Assembly (NCBI GenBank): GCA_021654635.1
Contig: AP025179.1
Coordinates: forward strand, 4,030,001-4,094,000
From: Mycobacterium kiyosense
GTDB lineage: Bacteria; Actinomycetota; Actinomycetes; Mycobacteriales; Mycobacteriaceae
DNA length: 64,000 nucleotides
Reading direction: 5' to 3'
Under the pieces are notes generated by a model. That model was given only the letters and a program-made list of their open reading frames with translations. It searched no databases and was not told the DNA's origin. Position 1 is the stretch's first letter; every line of letters starts with the position of its first letter. The position numbers and the translations under genes were made by a program. Below, one piece after another: positions 25,580 to 35,110 of the stretch.

Positions 25580-26784
25580 CAGCCTGTTACGACCTTTCTC
25601 ACGCCGGCTGCCTCGATCGCATGTTGCGCTCGCTCACGGGCCCAGCGCTGGGCATCGAGTACGTCATCCACGGTAGCCGGTGGGTGGCCCAATTGCGGGG
25701 CCCATTGATCTGCGGCGTGCAGCACGTCGGCGATGGTGGCGACGATCCCGGGGAACGAGAGCCGCCCGGCCAGGAACGCGGCCGCGGCTTCCTCGTTGGC
25801 GGCGTTGTAGACCGCGGTCATGCACCCGCCGGTCTCACCGGCGTGGCGGGCCAGCTCGACAGCCGGGAAGACCTCGCTATCCAGTGGCTCGAATTCCCAG
25901 GTCGAGGCGGTGGCGAAGTCGCAGCAGGCGGCCGCGCCGGGCACCCGGTGCGGCCAGCCCAGCGCCAGCGAGATGGGTAGCTTCATATCAGGGGGGCTGG
26001 CCTGGGCAATGGTCGACCCGTCGGTGAAGGTGACCATCGAATGAACAATCGACTGCGGATGCACAACGACGTCGATGCGGTCGTAGGGGACGCCGAACAG
26101 CAGGTGCGTCTCGATCAGTTCCAGGCCCTTGTTGACCAGTGACGCGGAGTTCAGCGTGTTCATCGGGCCCATCGACCAGGTGGGGTGGGCGCCGGCCTGT
26201 TCGGGGGTCACGTCCTGCAGGTCGGCGGCCGACCACCCGCGGAACGGCCCGCCGGAGGCGGTGAGCACCAGCCTGGCGACTTCGTTGGGGGTGCCGCCGC
26301 GCAGGCACTGGGCCAGCGCGGAGTGCTCGGAGTCGACCGGCACGATCTGGCCGGGTCGCGCCGCGGCCAGCACCAGTGGCCCGCCGGCGACCAGGGATTC
26401 CTTGTTGGCCAGCGCCAGCCGGGCCCCGGTTTCCAGCGCGGCCAGGGTGGGACGCAGGCCCAGCGCTCCGACCAGCGCGTTGAGCACGACGTCGGCGTCG
26501 GTCTCCTGCACCAGCCGGGTGACGGCGTCGGGACCCTGGAACCGGATGTCGCCGGCCCGCTGCGCGGCGGCTATGTCGGCGACTGCGATGTTGCTCACCC
26601 CGGTCTCGGCGCGCTGGCGCAGCAGCGTGTCCAGGTTGCCGCCGCCGGCCGCCAGCCCGACGATTTCGAAGCGATCCGGATTGGCGGCGATCACCTCCAG
26701 CGCCTGGGTGCCGATCGACCCGGTGCTGCCCAGCACCAACACCCGCACCCGGCCCGCAGCGGACCCGCCACCGGAAAATGTCAC
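25579..26784 (-). CDS. dxr: 1-deoxy-D-xylulose 5-phosphate reductoisomerase
   Basis: 401 aa from a GTG at 26784 ([19 protein letters not shown]); the frame extends upstream but into the dipZ intergenic space. NADPH-binding [31 protein letters not shown] and SALAQCL-type active-site loops, and [11 protein letters not shown] and [11 protein letters not shown] are all present. It makes MEP from DXP, the fosmidomycin target. Divergent from dipZ across 76 bp; in M. tuberculosis the vapBC and mpt83 genes sit in that space. Complete. Confidence 0.95.
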   Translation of the reverse strand: MTFSGGGSAAGRVRVLVLGSTGSIGTQALEVIAANPDRFEIVGLAAGGGNLDTLLRQRAETGVSNIAVADIAAAQRAGDIRFQGPDAVTRLVQETDADVVLNALVGALGLRPTLAALETGARLALANKESLVAGGPLVLAAARPGQIVPVDSEHSALAQCLRGGTPNEVARLVLTASGGPFRGWSAADLQDVTPEQAGAHPTWSMGPMNTLNSASLVNKGLELIETHLLFGVPYDRIDVVVHPQSIVHSMVTFTDGSTIAQASPPDMKLPISLALGWPHRVPGAAACCDFATASTWEFEPLDSEVFPAVELARHAGETGGCMTAVYNAANEEAAAAFLAGRLSFPGIVATIADVLHAADQWAPQLGHPPATVDDVLDAQRWARERAQHAIEAAGVRKVVTG

Positions 26785-26860
26785 CCGTCCATTGTGCCGC
26801 CTGGGTACGTCAGTGCCCGCATGAACCAAACCGGACCCGGCATCGTGACGAATATCTGAC

Positions 26861-28591
26861 ATGTGGACTCTTGCGCTGGTCGGCTTCCTCGGCGGCGTGG
26901 TCACCGGAATATCGCCATGCATCCTGCCGGTGCTGCCGGTGATCCTGCTCTCCGGCGCGAACCGAACCGTCGCCGAACCCGAATCGGGAAGCGGCGTCAC
27001 GGTGACCACCCGGCCGACCCGGTCGGAAACGCTGCGCCCCTATCGGGTGATCGGCGGTCTGGTGCTCAGCTTCAGCGTGGTCACCCTGATCGGCTCGGCG
27101 CTGCTGTCGGCGCTGCACCTGCCGCAGGACGCGATCCGCTGGGTCGCGCTGGCCGCGCTGGTGGCGATCGGCCTCGGACTGATCTTCCCGCGGTTCGAAC
27201 AGGTGCTGGAGAAGCCGTTCGCCCGCCTGCCGCAGCGCCAGATCTCCTTGCGGGGCAACGGCTTCGGTCTGGGCCTGGCGCTGGGGGTGCTCTACGTCCC
27301 GTGCGCGGGGCCGGTGCTGGCCGCGATCGTGGTGGCCGGCGCGACCGCACACATCGGCGCCCCGACCGTGGTGCTCACCGCCGCGTTCGCGCTCGGCAAC
27401 GCGCTGCCGTTGCTGTTCTTCGCGCTGGCCGGTCAGCGGATCGCCCAGCGGGTGAACGCGTTTCGGCGGCGTCAGCGCGAAATCCGGGTGGTCGCCGGCA
27501 TCGTGGCGCTGCTGCTGGCGGTGGCGCTGGTGTTCGACCTACCGGCCGCGCTGCAGCGGGCCATTCCCGACTACACCGGCTCGCTGCAACGCAGCGTCGG
27601 CGACTCGACCGCACTGCGGGACGGCCTCGGGCATCGACCGAGGGATCCCAACGCCCGACTGTCCGGCTGCAGCAATGTCGACACCCGACTGCAGGACTGC
27701 GGGCCCGCACCTGATCTCAAGGGGATCACCGGGTGGCTGAACACACCCGGCGGTGCACCCGTGACGCTGAGTTCGTTGCGCGGCAAGGTGGTGCTCGTCG
27801 ACTTCTGGGCGTACTCGTGCATCAACTGCCAGCGGGCCATCCCGCACGTCGTCGGCTGGTATGAGGCCTACCGGGACGACGGCCTGGTGGTCATCGGGGT
27901 GCACACACCGGAATACGCGTTCGAGAAGGTGCCGCAGAACGTCGCCAAGGGTGCCGCGGACCTGGGCATCAAATACCCGGTCGCGCTGGACAACAGCTTC
28001 TCGACCTGGACGAACTATCAGAACATGTACTGGCCGGCCGAGTACCTGATCGACGCCGACGGCACGGTCCGGCACGTCAAGTTCGGCGAGGGCGAGTACG
28101 ACGTCACCGAACGGCTGATCCGGCAACTCCTGGCCGATGCCAAACCGGGCGTCGCCCTGCCGCCGCCGGTGGACGCGCCCGACCTCACCCCGACCGGCCT
28201 GCTGACGTCCGAGACCTACTTCGCCGTCGGCAAAGCGGACAACTACGGCGGCGGCGGGCACTACGACGAGGGGTCGGCGACCTTCGAGTATCCGCCGACC
28301 CTGGCGCCGGACCGCTTCGCGTTGCGCGGCCGCTGGACGCTGGACCACCAGGGCGCCACCGCCGACGGCGACGACTCGGCCATCAAGCTGAACTACCACG
28401 CCAAGAACGTCTTCGTCGTCGTCGGCGGCACCGGCACCCTCACCGTGACCCGCGACGGGACATCCACGACGATGCCGGTGAGCGGGCCCCCGAACAACCG
28501 CCAGATCGTCGCCGACGACCAGCAGACGTCGGCCACCGTCGAGGTGCGGCCCAGCAAGGGACTGCAGGTCTTCTCCTTCACTTTCGGCTGA
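26861..28591 (+). CDS. dipZ: DipZ: CcdA-type membrane domain fused to thioredoxin-like domain
   Basis: 576 aa. Residues 1-230 are a CcdA/DsbD-like domain of about six helices with its redox cysteines in [14 protein letters not shown] and [13 protein letters not shown] TlpA-like thioredoxin domain follows ([20 protein letters not shown], active site CINC), then a C-terminal beta-rich module. It moves reducing power from the cytoplasm to exported thiols. Mpt70 with its conserved cysteines is the next gene. In M. tuberculosis dipZ belongs to the SigK regulon; I found no convincing SigK promoter here. Confidence 0.94.
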   Translation: MWTLALVGFLGGVVTGISPCILPVLPVILLSGANRTVAEPESGSGVTVTTRPTRSETLRPYRVIGGLVLSFSVVTLIGSALLSALHLPQDAIRWVALAALVAIGLGLIFPRFEQVLEKPFARLPQRQISLRGNGFGLGLALGVLYVPCAGPVLAAIVVAGATAHIGAPTVVLTAAFALGNALPLLFFALAGQRIAQRVNAFRRRQREIRVVAGIVALLLAVALVFDLPAALQRAIPDYTGSLQRSVGDSTALRDGLGHRPRDPNARLSGCSNVDTRLQDCGPAPDLKGITGWLNTPGGAPVTLSSLRGKVVLVDFWAYSCINCQRAIPHVVGWYEAYRDDGLVVIGVHTPEYAFEKVPQNVAKGAADLGIKYPVALDNSFSTWTNYQNMYWPAEYLIDADGTVRHVKFGEGEYDVTERLIRQLLADAKPGVALPPPVDAPDLTPTGLLTSETYFAVGKADNYGGGGHYDEGSATFEYPPTLAPDRFALRGRWTLDHQGATADGDDSAIKLNYHAKNVFVVVGGTGTLTVTRDGTSTTMPVSGPPNNRQIVADDQQTSATVEVRPSKGLQVFSFTFG

Positions 28592-28595
28592 ATTG

Positions 28596-28622
28596 CCGTC
28601 CGGCACCCGGCCCGCTCCGAAT
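28596..28622 (+). promoter_or_regulatory. candidate SigK-type promoter for mpt70
   Basis: CCGTCC (28596-28601), 15-bp spacer, CCGAAT (28617-28622), near the SigK pattern I recall (CCATCC and CCGAAT). One -35 mismatch and a short spacer lower confidence. It would leave a leader of about 55 nt with AGGAGGAG before the ATG. Confidence 0.4.
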
Positions 28623-28682
28623 CACTGACGGGATGTCAGCGGGGTGGCACCAGCCATCCCGGCACGCACAAGGAGGAGCACA

Positions 28683-29262
28683 ATGAAATTGCAAAAAATC
28701 AACGGCGACAACACTTTTCGCGGCTGCACTGGCGGCAGGCGCGGTGGCCGTCGCCCCGACCGCCGCGGCCGGTGACCTGGTGGGTCCGGGCTGCGCGAAC
28801 TATGCGGCGATGAATCCGTCGGGTCCGGCGTCGGTGCAGGGCATGTCCGGGGTGCCCGTCACCGAGGCCGCGGCGAACAACCCGATGCTGACCATGCTGA
28901 CGGCGGCGTTGTCGGGCCAGCTCAACCCGCAGGTGAACCTGGTCGACACCCTCAACAGCGGTCAGTACACGGTGTTCGCGCCCACCGACGCCGCCTTCAA
29001 CAAGCTGCCGCCGGCCACCGTGGATCAGCTCAAGACCGACTCGGGCCTGCTGACCAGCATCCTGACCTACCACGTGGTGCCGGGCCAGACCAGCCCGAAC
29101 ATGGTCGCCGGCACCCACAAGACGCTGCAGGGCGCCAACCTGACCGTCACCGGGCAGGGCAACAACATCCGGGTCAACAACGCCGGCTTGGTGTGCGGCG
29201 GGGTCACGACGGCCAATGCAACGGTCTACATGATCGACACGGTGCTGATGCCGCCGTCATAG
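28683..29262 (+). CDS. mpt70: secreted fasciclin-domain antigen MPT70, frameshift in signal peptide
   Basis: The mature protein ([11 protein letters not shown], then the FAS1 domain with [19 protein letters not shown] and [11 protein letters not shown], ending [14 protein letters not shown]) is almost the M. tuberculosis MPT70. Two cysteines fit its disulfide. The ATG at 28683 has a good ribosome-binding site, but reading it runs off frame at once. Removing one A within 28693-28702 gives a normal signal peptide ([17 protein letters not shown]) and 192 aa overall. The exact role is unknown: abundant secreted protein, SigK-controlled. The mpt83 paralogue is absent from this locus. Confidence 0.88.
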
Positions 29263-29334
29263 GACCTGCCCTGCGGCGGACGGCCTGTGCCAGAATGTCA
29301 GGGTCTCAAGTCCAGTCCGACCGGAGGGATCGCC

Positions 29335-29589
29335 GTGGCCAGTACTGAGGTGGAGCCGTTCGCCGGCGTCGACGAAGCTGAGGTGCCGTCCGCGCGGTGG
29401 GGCTGGAGCAGGATCAACTACCGCACCTGGTACGGCGTCGGCGCGTTCATCTTCGTTCTGCTGCTGGCGTTTCTGCGCGGCAACCACGTGGGCCACGTCG
29501 AGGACATCTTCTGCGTCGGCTTCGCCGCGCTGGTGCTGTTCATCCTGGTGCGCGACATCTGGGGCCGCCGCCGCGGCTGGCTCAGGTAG
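29335..29589 (+). CDS. small two-helix membrane protein (Rv2876-like)
   Basis: 84 aa from a GTG at 29335, with GGAGGG six bases upstream. It has a conserved RWGWSRINYRTWYGVG start, a helix (AFIFVLLLAFLRG), the loop NHVGHVEDIFC, a second helix (GFAALVLFILV) and a basic end RRRGWLR. The same gene follows mpt70 in M. tuberculosis. No function is known. The 3' end overlaps the convergent DUF4097 gene by 8 nt. Confidence 0.82.
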   Translation: MASTEVEPFAGVDEAEVPSARWGWSRINYRTWYGVGAFIFVLLLAFLRGNHVGHVEDIFCVGFAALVLFILVRDIWGRRRGWLR

Positions 29590-30400
29590 CGGACTGCCGG
29601 GTCAGCTCGCCCGCCGGGTCCCGGTGCAGATGGACCTCGCCCGAACCGGTGCGCACGTGCAGTGCCAGGGTTTCGTCGTCGGGTTCGGGGCCGTCCGCCG
29701 GCTGTAAGTGGTTGGTGACGGCGCCCGACCCGGCGACGATGTCCATCCGCACCGCGGTGCCGTCGGGAACGCCGACCGCGACCGCGCCGCTGCCGGTGTG
29801 GGCCGAGACGCTGCCGCGCACCGCGGCTTCGACGATCACCGAGCCCGAGGCGGTGCGTGCCTTGAGGTTGCCGCGCAAGGTGTCGACGGACACCGAACCG
29901 CTGGCGGAGGAGAACTTCACGTCGCCGTCGAGGTCGTGCACCCGCAGCGTGCCCGACGCCGTGGCCAGCGAGGCGTACCCCACGACCGAACGCACGGTGA
30001 CCGAGCCGGACGAGCTGGCGGCCTTGATCCGTCCGGTCACGGTGTCGATCTCGGCGTCGCCGCCGGCCGCACTGATGCGGACGTCGGCGAACTCCCCTTC
30101 GGCGCGCAGGGACGCCGAGCCCAACTCGGCATGGATGCGAGACTGCGACGGCAGCTCGATCTCGATCTCGACGGCCCCGGTGCGGGGCATACCTCGCTTG
30201 GCCGCGGCCACCGTCAGTTTGCGCTCGTCGCGCAGATCTACGCGGAGTTGCTCGGCCGCGCGGACGTCGGATTCCCGGGTCTGGTCGTGCGGGCGAACCT
30301 GGACGACGGTGTCGGCGCGGTCGGCGGCGACCAGGCGCACCGATCCCGCACCGACCGTGACGCGAACGCTGATCGGCTCGGGCGTGGCGAATGTCGGCAT
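29582..30400 (-). CDS. DUF4097 beta-strand repeat protein
   Basis: 272 aa without signal peptide or membrane span. The central part is a ladder of short similar repeats (GRIKAASSSGSVTVRSV, GTLRVHDLDGDVKFSS, GSVSVDTLRGNLKARTA), the DUF4097/adhesin-like right-handed beta-helix pattern. It is 23 nt downstream of the RHH gene and presumably co-transcribed. Such pairs are common in actinobacteria; function unknown. A cytoplasmic partner of a membrane sensor is the usual guess, without evidence here. Confidence 0.82.
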   Translation of the reverse strand: MPTFATPEPISVRVTVGAGSVRLVAADRADTVVQVRPHDQTRESDVRAAEQLRVDLRDERKLTVAAAKRGMPRTGAVEIEIELPSQSRIHAELGSASLRAEGEFADVRISAAGGDAEIDTVTGRIKAASSSGSVTVRSVVGYASLATASGTLRVHDLDGDVKFSSASGSVSVDTLRGNLKARTASGSVIVEAAVRGSVSAHTGSGAVAVGVPDGTAVRMDIVAGSGAVTNHLQPADGPEPDDETLALHVRTGSGEVHLHRDPAGELTRQSAT

Positions 30401-30423
30401 TGGCGATCTCCTTCGATGGCGGT

Positions 30424-30894
30424 TCAGCGCACCCAGCCGGTTACCCGGTGAGAGTTCTTGCGCGCGTGGTGATTTGGTCCCTGGCTTGCTTTGGCGGCGA
30501 CTCGCACCAGCCAGCCGTTGAGCGAGGTGCCGTCGCGCCGGGCCGCCGCCTCCACGGGCGCGCGCAGCCCCTCCGGCAGCCGCAGCGTGATCCGCCAGGT
30601 GGCGCCGCCGTCCTCGTCGTAGACGAGCGGCTCTGCCGGTTCGGCTGAGTCGTCGGGCACGTCGACGACGAATTCGGGGTCGCGGCCGCGCAGCCGGACC
30701 TCGACGGAACCGGATCCCAACTCGCCGCTGATCTCCTCGGTGGCCGAGGACAGCGCTTCCAACAGCGCCAGCCGCAGCGCCGAGTCCAGCGGTGCGCTCA
30801 GCCGCTCGGCCAGTTGCTGCGCATCGGGCCCGGCGGCGGCGGCCGCCAGCGTGAGTTCGTGACGGACGACGTCGACGTATGGCTGCAAATCCAT
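30424..30894 (-). CDS. ribbon-helix-helix (HicB/Arc-like) DNA-binding protein
   Basis: 156 aa from ATG at 30894 (MDLQPYVDVVRHEL). An N-terminal helical region is followed by an acidic linker. A C-terminal RHH-like segment TWRITLRLPEGLRAPVEA, then ARRDGTSLNGWLVRV, suggests an Arc/HicB fold. A GTG at 30945 gives 17 extra residues but would pass through the palindrome at 30903-30925, so the shorter start is preferred. It is probably an autoregulator of the RHH-DUF4097 pair. No HicA-type toxin is nearby. Confidence 0.75.
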   Translation of the reverse strand: MDLQPYVDVVRHELTLAAAAAGPDAQQLAERLSAPLDSALRLALLEALSSATEEISGELGSGSVEVRLRGRDPEFVVDVPDDSAEPAEPLVYDEDGGATWRITLRLPEGLRAPVEAAARRDGTSLNGWLVRVAAKASQGPNHHARKNSHRVTGWVR

Positions 30895-30898
30895 AACG

Positions 30899-31788
30899 TC
30901 ATGATGACACCATTGTGGTGTCATCTGCAAGTGGGATGGTGTCACGACGATGTCGCCGGTACCGCACCGCGGCCAGCGCGCCGACCGCCACCAGCACCAC
31001 CCCGGCCAGCCACGGCCACGCCCCGTGCTGGTGCACCCAGCCCGCCAGCTGACCCTGCACCCGGCCCGCGGCGGCGATCACCGCGTCGTCGGGATTTCCG
31101 TTCGCGGTGAACAGTCGCACCTCGTAGAGCCCGTAGTAGCCGACGTAGAGCCCCACCACCACCAGCAACCCGCCGCCCACCCGGTTGACGAACGGCAGCA
31201 CCCGCCGCAGCCGGCCCAGCAGCGCCGAACTCGCGGTCGCCACCCCGACCGCCAGCGCCCCGACCACCAGGGTCAAACCCCGACGTAGGCGGCGTAGACC
31301 GCCGCGCCGGCCAGCGCCGAACCCGTCCGCAGCGCGGCGCCGGTAACCGCCAGAAACGGGCCGACGGTGCACGACAGCGATGCCAGCGCATAGCTGATCC
31401 CGTAGCCGTACATCGAACCCAGCCGCATGGTTGGCGCCCAGCGCGGCCCCAGCGGCCGGACGGAGACGAGTTCGCGGCCCGCCAACAGCCAACCGCCGAG
31501 CCCGATCAACACGACGCCGACCAGCACCGTCGCGTACGGCAGGTAGCGCTGCACGGTGGCGGCCGCCGAGATGGTCAGCGCGCCGAACACGCCGAACACC
31601 GTCACGAAACCGAGCGCCATGCCCAGCGTGGCGGCCAGCGCCCGCCCGACCGCGACCAGCGGCGTCCTGGTCGCACCGGCGCCGCGCACCACCAGCACCA
31701 GGTAGGCGGGCAGCATCGCAAACCCGCACGGGTTGACCGCGGCCACCAGTCCGGCGGCGAAAGCCAAGCCGATCAGAGACTGGTTCAC
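30899..31788 (-). pseudogene. CcdA-like cytochrome c biogenesis/thiol transporter, frameshifted
   Basis: The N-terminal part from ATG at 31788 (MNQSLIGLAFAAGLVAAVNP) has the CcdA cysteines (VNPCGFAMLPAYL and SLSCTVGPFLAV) and helices, but stops at 31273. The next frame carries the C-terminal half (LTLVVGALAVGVATASSALL, GLYVGYYGLYEVRLFTANG) to a stop at 30899. A missing base near the A3C4 stretch 31275-31281 joins them. It should reduce the exported thioredoxin-like protein directly upstream (4 nt apart). Rv2877c-like. Truncation would remove the last helices if real. Confidence 0.78.
30903..30925. promoter_or_regulatory. palindromic operator candidate for the RHH regulator
   Basis: Arm GATGACACCA (30903-30912), TTG spacer, then its exact reverse complement (30916-30925): a perfect 10-bp inverted repeat. 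A further TGGTGTCA half-site lies at 30937-30944. It starts 9 bp upstream of the RHH ATG and sits inside the last codons of the ccdA-like gene (DDTTMVSS). Confidence 0.6.
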
Positions 31789-31792
31789 CCGG

Positions 31793-32302
31793 TCACGACG
31801 TCAGCGCGGCGACCCGGCCGGACAACTCCTGCTGGGACATCGCCGAGGTGGTGTTGTTGACGAACGTCGACGAGCCGTCCGGGCGGTAGAACACCCACGC
31901 CGGCTGCCAGGGCACCCCGTAACGGGCCCAGATCGCGCCGTCGGCGTCGTTGAGGTTGGTGAAGTTCAGGCCATACTTGGAGACGAAGCCCTGCATCTGC
32001 CCGACGTCGGAGTGCGCCGCGATGCCGACGAAACTCACCGCGGGGTGAGCGGCGGCGACCTGGGCCAGCGCCGGCGCCTCGGCGTTGCAGAACGGGCAGA
32101 ACGGCGTCCAGAACCACAACACCGCGGGCTTGCCCTGCAGACTGGCGCCGTCGAACGGGGCACCGGACAGGGTGGTTCCAGTGAAGTTCAGGCGGTCGTC
32201 GGCGGCGAGGGCGCGGGGCGCCGAGACGACACCGGTGAGCAGGATCAGGGCGACAAGAGCGGCGACCGGCAGCTTGACCGGGCGCAAGAGACGACGAATC
32301 AT
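31793..32302 (-). CDS. mpt53: exported thioredoxin-like protein (MPT53-like)
   Basis: 169 aa. A signal peptide (VAALVALILLTGVVSAPRALA) leads to a TlpA/DsbE-like domain (LQGKPAVLWFWTPFCPFC). The redox pair is CPFC; FVGIAAHSDVGQMQGFV and VPWQPAWVFY (cis-Pro region) complete the fold. It makes or shuffles disulfides in exported proteins, kept in its working redox state by the adjacent CcdA-like partner. In M. tuberculosis Mpt53 is a secreted DsbE-type oxidase (Rv2878c). It lies 68 nt downstream of rlmN on the same strand. Confidence 0.88.
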   Translation of the reverse strand: MIRRLLRPVKLPVAALVALILLTGVVSAPRALAADDRLNFTGTTLSGAPFDGASLQGKPAVLWFWTPFCPFCNAEAPALAQVAAAHPAVSFVGIAAHSDVGQMQGFVSKYGLNFTNLNDADGAIWARYGVPWQPAWVFYRPDGSSTFVNNTTSAMSQQELSGRVAALTS

Positions 32303-32370
32303 GATGGGACCTTTTCGTTAGGCGGTTGCCTGGAGTCACGGTTTACCCACACCCGTGGTTCACCAAGCGC

Positions 32371-33483
32371 TCAACCTTCGGCGGCCAGCTGCCCACACGC
32401 CGCACTGATCTCCCGACCGCGGGTGTCCCGCACAGTACACGAAACACCTTGTGCGCGAACACGTTTGACAAACTCACGCTCTACCGGTTTGGGGCTGGCG
32501 TCCCATTGGCTGCCCGGCGTCGGGTTGAGCGGAATGAGGTTGACGTGTACCAGCGGACCCAGCGCGCGGTGCAGCCGCTTGCCCAGCAGGTCGGCCCGCC
32601 ACGGCTGGTCGTTGACGTCCCGGATCAGCGCGTACTCGATGGACACCCGACGGCCGGTCACCTCGGCGTAGTAGCGGGCGGCGTCCAGCACCTCGCTGAC
32701 CTTCCATCTGTTGTTGACCGGAACCAGGGTGTCCCGCAATTCGTCGTCGGGGGTGTGCAACGACAACGCCAGCGTCACGCCGAGCCGTTCGTCGGCCAGC
32801 TTTCGTATCGCCGGGGCCAGACCCACCGTCGACACCGTCACCGAACGCGCCGAAATCCCGAACCCAGACGGCGGCGCCTGAATGATGCCGCGCACCGCCG
32901 CCACCACCCGGGCGTAGTTGGCCAGCGGCTCGCCCATCCCCATGAACACCACATTGGACAGCCGCTGGGGATCCGGGCCGAAGCCGTCGCGCAGCGCCAC
33001 GGCCGCGGCACGCACCTGCTCGAGGATCTCGGCGGTGGACAGGTTACGGGTCAGCCCGCCCTGACCGGTGGCACAGAACGGGCAGGCCATGCCGCAGCCG
33101 GCCTGCGAGGAGATGCACACCGTGTTGCGCTGCGGATAACGCATCAGCACCGACTCGACGGTGGCGCCGTCGACGCAGCGCCACAACGTTTTCCGGGTTT
33201 CACCGGCGTCGCAGGTGACCTCGCGCACTGGCGTCAGCAGCGTCGGGAAGATGCTCGTGGCGACCTGCTCGCGCACCGCCGCCGGCAGGTCAGTCATCTG
33301 GCGGGGATCGGCGATCAGTCGCCCGAAGTACTGGTTGGCCAGCTGCTTGGCCCGAAACGCCGGCAACCCCAACTCGGCGACCGCGGCCGCGCGGCCGGCC
33401 GCGTCGAGGTCGGCCAGGTGGCGCGGCGGTCGCCGAATCGAGCCGCGCCGCGGCGGCTCCTCGAACACCAACTGCTGGACCAT
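32371..33483 (-). CDS. rlmN: dual-specificity rRNA/tRNA adenine-C2 methyltransferase (radical SAM)
   Basis: 370 aa. Radical-SAM cysteines are in [18 protein letters not shown] (CxxxCxxC); [12 protein letters not shown] and [17 protein letters not shown] are family motifs, and the C-terminal Cys in [14 protein letters not shown] is the methyl-carrier or reactive residue. It methylates C2 of A2503 in 23S rRNA and A37 in some tRNAs, aiding fidelity. It is 13 nt downstream of cdsA on the same strand, so probably co-transcribed. Complete. Confidence 0.94.
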   Translation of the reverse strand: MVQQLVFEEPPRRGSIRRPPRHLADLDAAGRAAAVAELGLPAFRAKQLANQYFGRLIADPRQMTDLPAAVREQVATSIFPTLLTPVREVTCDAGETRKTLWRCVDGATVESVLMRYPQRNTVCISSQAGCGMACPFCATGQGGLTRNLSTAEILEQVRAAAVALRDGFGPDPQRLSNVVFMGMGEPLANYARVVAAVRGIIQAPPSGFGISARSVTVSTVGLAPAIRKLADERLGVTLALSLHTPDDELRDTLVPVNNRWKVSEVLDAARYYAEVTGRRVSIEYALIRDVNDQPWRADLLGKRLHRALGPLVHVNLIPLNPTPGSQWDASPKPVEREFVKRVRAQGVSCTVRDTRGREISAACGQLAAEG

Positions 33484-33496
33484 GACCAGTCCAGTA

Positions 33497-34478
33497 TCAG
33501 GGCAACAGCGTCAGAACCGCCCACGCGGCCACCGATGACGGCAGGATGCCGTCCAGCCGATCCATCAGACCGCCGTGGCCGGGCAGCAACCGGCCCATGT
33601 CCTTGATGCCCAGATCGCGCTTCACCTGCGACTCGATCAGGTCACCGAGGGTGGTGGTGAGCACGAAGAGCAGACCGAGCAGGGCGCCCACCCACGGCGG
33701 CTGGCCGGCCAGGAACGTCGCGGTCAGGATGGTCGCGGTGATGCCGAAGACCAGCGAGCCGGCGAAACCCTCCCACGACTTCTTCGGGCTGATCTTGGGC
33801 ACCATCGGATGCTTGCCGAACAACGCACCGATCGCGTAGCCGCCGGTGTCGGAGCACACCACCGCGATCATCATGCAGAACACCCGCGCCGGCCCGTGCT
33901 GCGGGTCGTAGACCAGCATCGCGGCGAACGAGCCGAACAGCGGCACCCAGGCGCACAGGAAGACGGTCGCCGACACGTCGCGCAGGTAATTGCTCGGCGG
34001 CGGTGCGCCCTCGACGTTGTCGGCTTCGCGGTTGTCCTGCATGAACAACCGCCAGATCATGCAGACCACCACCACGCCGCCGAACCCGGCCGCCGCCCCC
34101 TCGGCGCCGTACGGCCAGGTCAGCCACACCGTCACCTGCCCGCCGACCAGCAGCGGGATCACCGGGATCAGATAGCCGGCCTCGCGCAGCCGGCGCACCA
34201 CCTCGTGACTGGCCAGCAGAATCGCCCCGGCGCAGAGTGCCACCCCAGAACCGCGGAAACCACAGCAGCGTCGCGATCAGGACGGCGCCGATGGTGACAC
34301 CGACCGCGATGGCGGCCGGCAGGTTCCGTCCGGCGCGAGACTTCTTCTTGCCCGGTTTCTTTCCGGTCTCGGCCGGCGGCTTCTGTTCGGCCGGCGACGC
34401 CGACTCGCCCGGCAGCGTCTCGACCGGCTCCTCGGACGGGCTGCCGGCTTCGGCGTCGGTGGTGGCCACGGACTTCAA
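33497..34478 (-). pseudogene. cdsA: phosphatidate cytidylyltransferase, frameshifted (likely intact in vivo)
   Basis: A charged N-terminal tail and first helix (AIAVGVTIGAVLIATLLWF) end at PRFW, then the frame breaks. The +1 frame continues VALCAGAILLASHEVVRRL and carries the CDP-alcohol signature (SPKKSWEGFAGSLVFGI, DLIESQVKRDLGIKDMG, GHGGLMDRLDGI). Removing one base of the C4 run 34243-34246 (G4 on the coding strand) joins them, 326 aa. It makes CDP-diacylglycerol for all phospholipids, so an actual null is unlikely. Next to frr and pyrH as in M. tuberculosis Rv2881c. Confidence 0.85.
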
Positions 34479-34500
34479 TGGACTCGGCTGCTGTCGGCCG

Positions 34501-35058
34501 CTAGACCTCGAGCAGCTCGCCCTCTTTGTGTTTGACCAACTCGTCGATCTGCGCGACGTACTGGTGGGTGGCTTTCTCCAGATCCTTCTCGGCCCGGCTC
34601 ACCTCGTCCTCACCGGCTTCGCCGTCCTTGCGGATGCGGTGCAGCTCCTCCATCGCCTTGCGGCGGATGTTGCGCACCGAAACCCGTGCGTCCTCACCCT
34701 TGGCCTTGGCCTGCTTGACCAGATCGCGGCGGCGCTCCTCGGTGAGCTGCGGGATGGCCACCCGGATGATGGTGCCGTCGTTGGTGGGGTTGACGCCCAG
34801 GTCAGAGTTGCGGATCGCCGTCTCGATGGCCCCGAGCTGGCCCGCCTCGTAGGGCTTGATGACGACCATGCGCGCCTCGGGGACGTTGATGCTGGCCAGC
34901 TGCGTGATCGGGGTGGTCGCACCGTAATAGTCGATGACGATCCGGGAGAACATGCCCGGGTTGGCGCGACCGGTGCGGATCGTCGACAGGTCGTCCCTGG
35001 CCACCGACACCGCCTTCTCCATCTTCTCCTCGGCGTCGAACAGAGCTTCGTCAATCAT
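34501..35058 (-). CDS. frr: ribosome recycling factor
   Basis: 185 aa from ATG at 35058 ([17 protein letters not shown]), the standard length. It is an all-helical tail plus head with [20 protein letters not shown] and [15 protein letters not shown]. With EF-G it splits the post-termination ribosome. The Shine-Dalgarno sequence (GAGGAGG) lies inside the upstream 53-bp MIRU-like repeat, and the last mini-ORF of that repeat ends 8 nt inside frr. Hence translation may be coupled to the repeat. Confidence 0.96.
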   Translation of the reverse strand: MIDEALFDAEEKMEKAVSVARDDLSTIRTGRANPGMFSRIVIDYYGATTPITQLASINVPEARMVVIKPYEAGQLGAIETAIRNSDLGVNPTNDGTIIRVAIPQLTEERRRDLVKQAKAKGEDARVSVRNIRRKAMEELHRIRKDGEAGEDEVSRAEKDLEKATHQYVAQIDELVKHKEGELLEV

Positions 35059-35110
35059 TGCGCCACTCCTCCTCATCGCTACGCTCTGCATCGTCGCCAG
35101 CGCGAATCAT
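35051..35110 (-). CDS. MIRU-encoded mini-ORF 2 (19 aa), coupled to frr
   Basis: ATG ATT CGC at 35110, 20 codons with stop at 35051-35053, overlapping the frr start by 8 nt. The peptide begins [17 protein letters not shown]. Its start overlaps the stop of mini-ORF 1 (ATGA). It is typical of the peptide-coding potential described for MIRU repeats; whether it is made is unknown. Its likely role is coupling translation into frr. Confidence 0.4.
   Translation of the reverse strand: MIRAGDDAERSDEEEWRND

Noticed and set aside
23243..25708. 821-codon plus-strand open frame across ispG and rip1
   Set aside because: Antisense shadow of two conserved genes; no ribosome-binding site or domain.
26785..26860. 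SigK promoter for dipZ
   Set aside because: A GACGAAT-like -10 is present near 26846 but no acceptable -35 at 15-18 bp.
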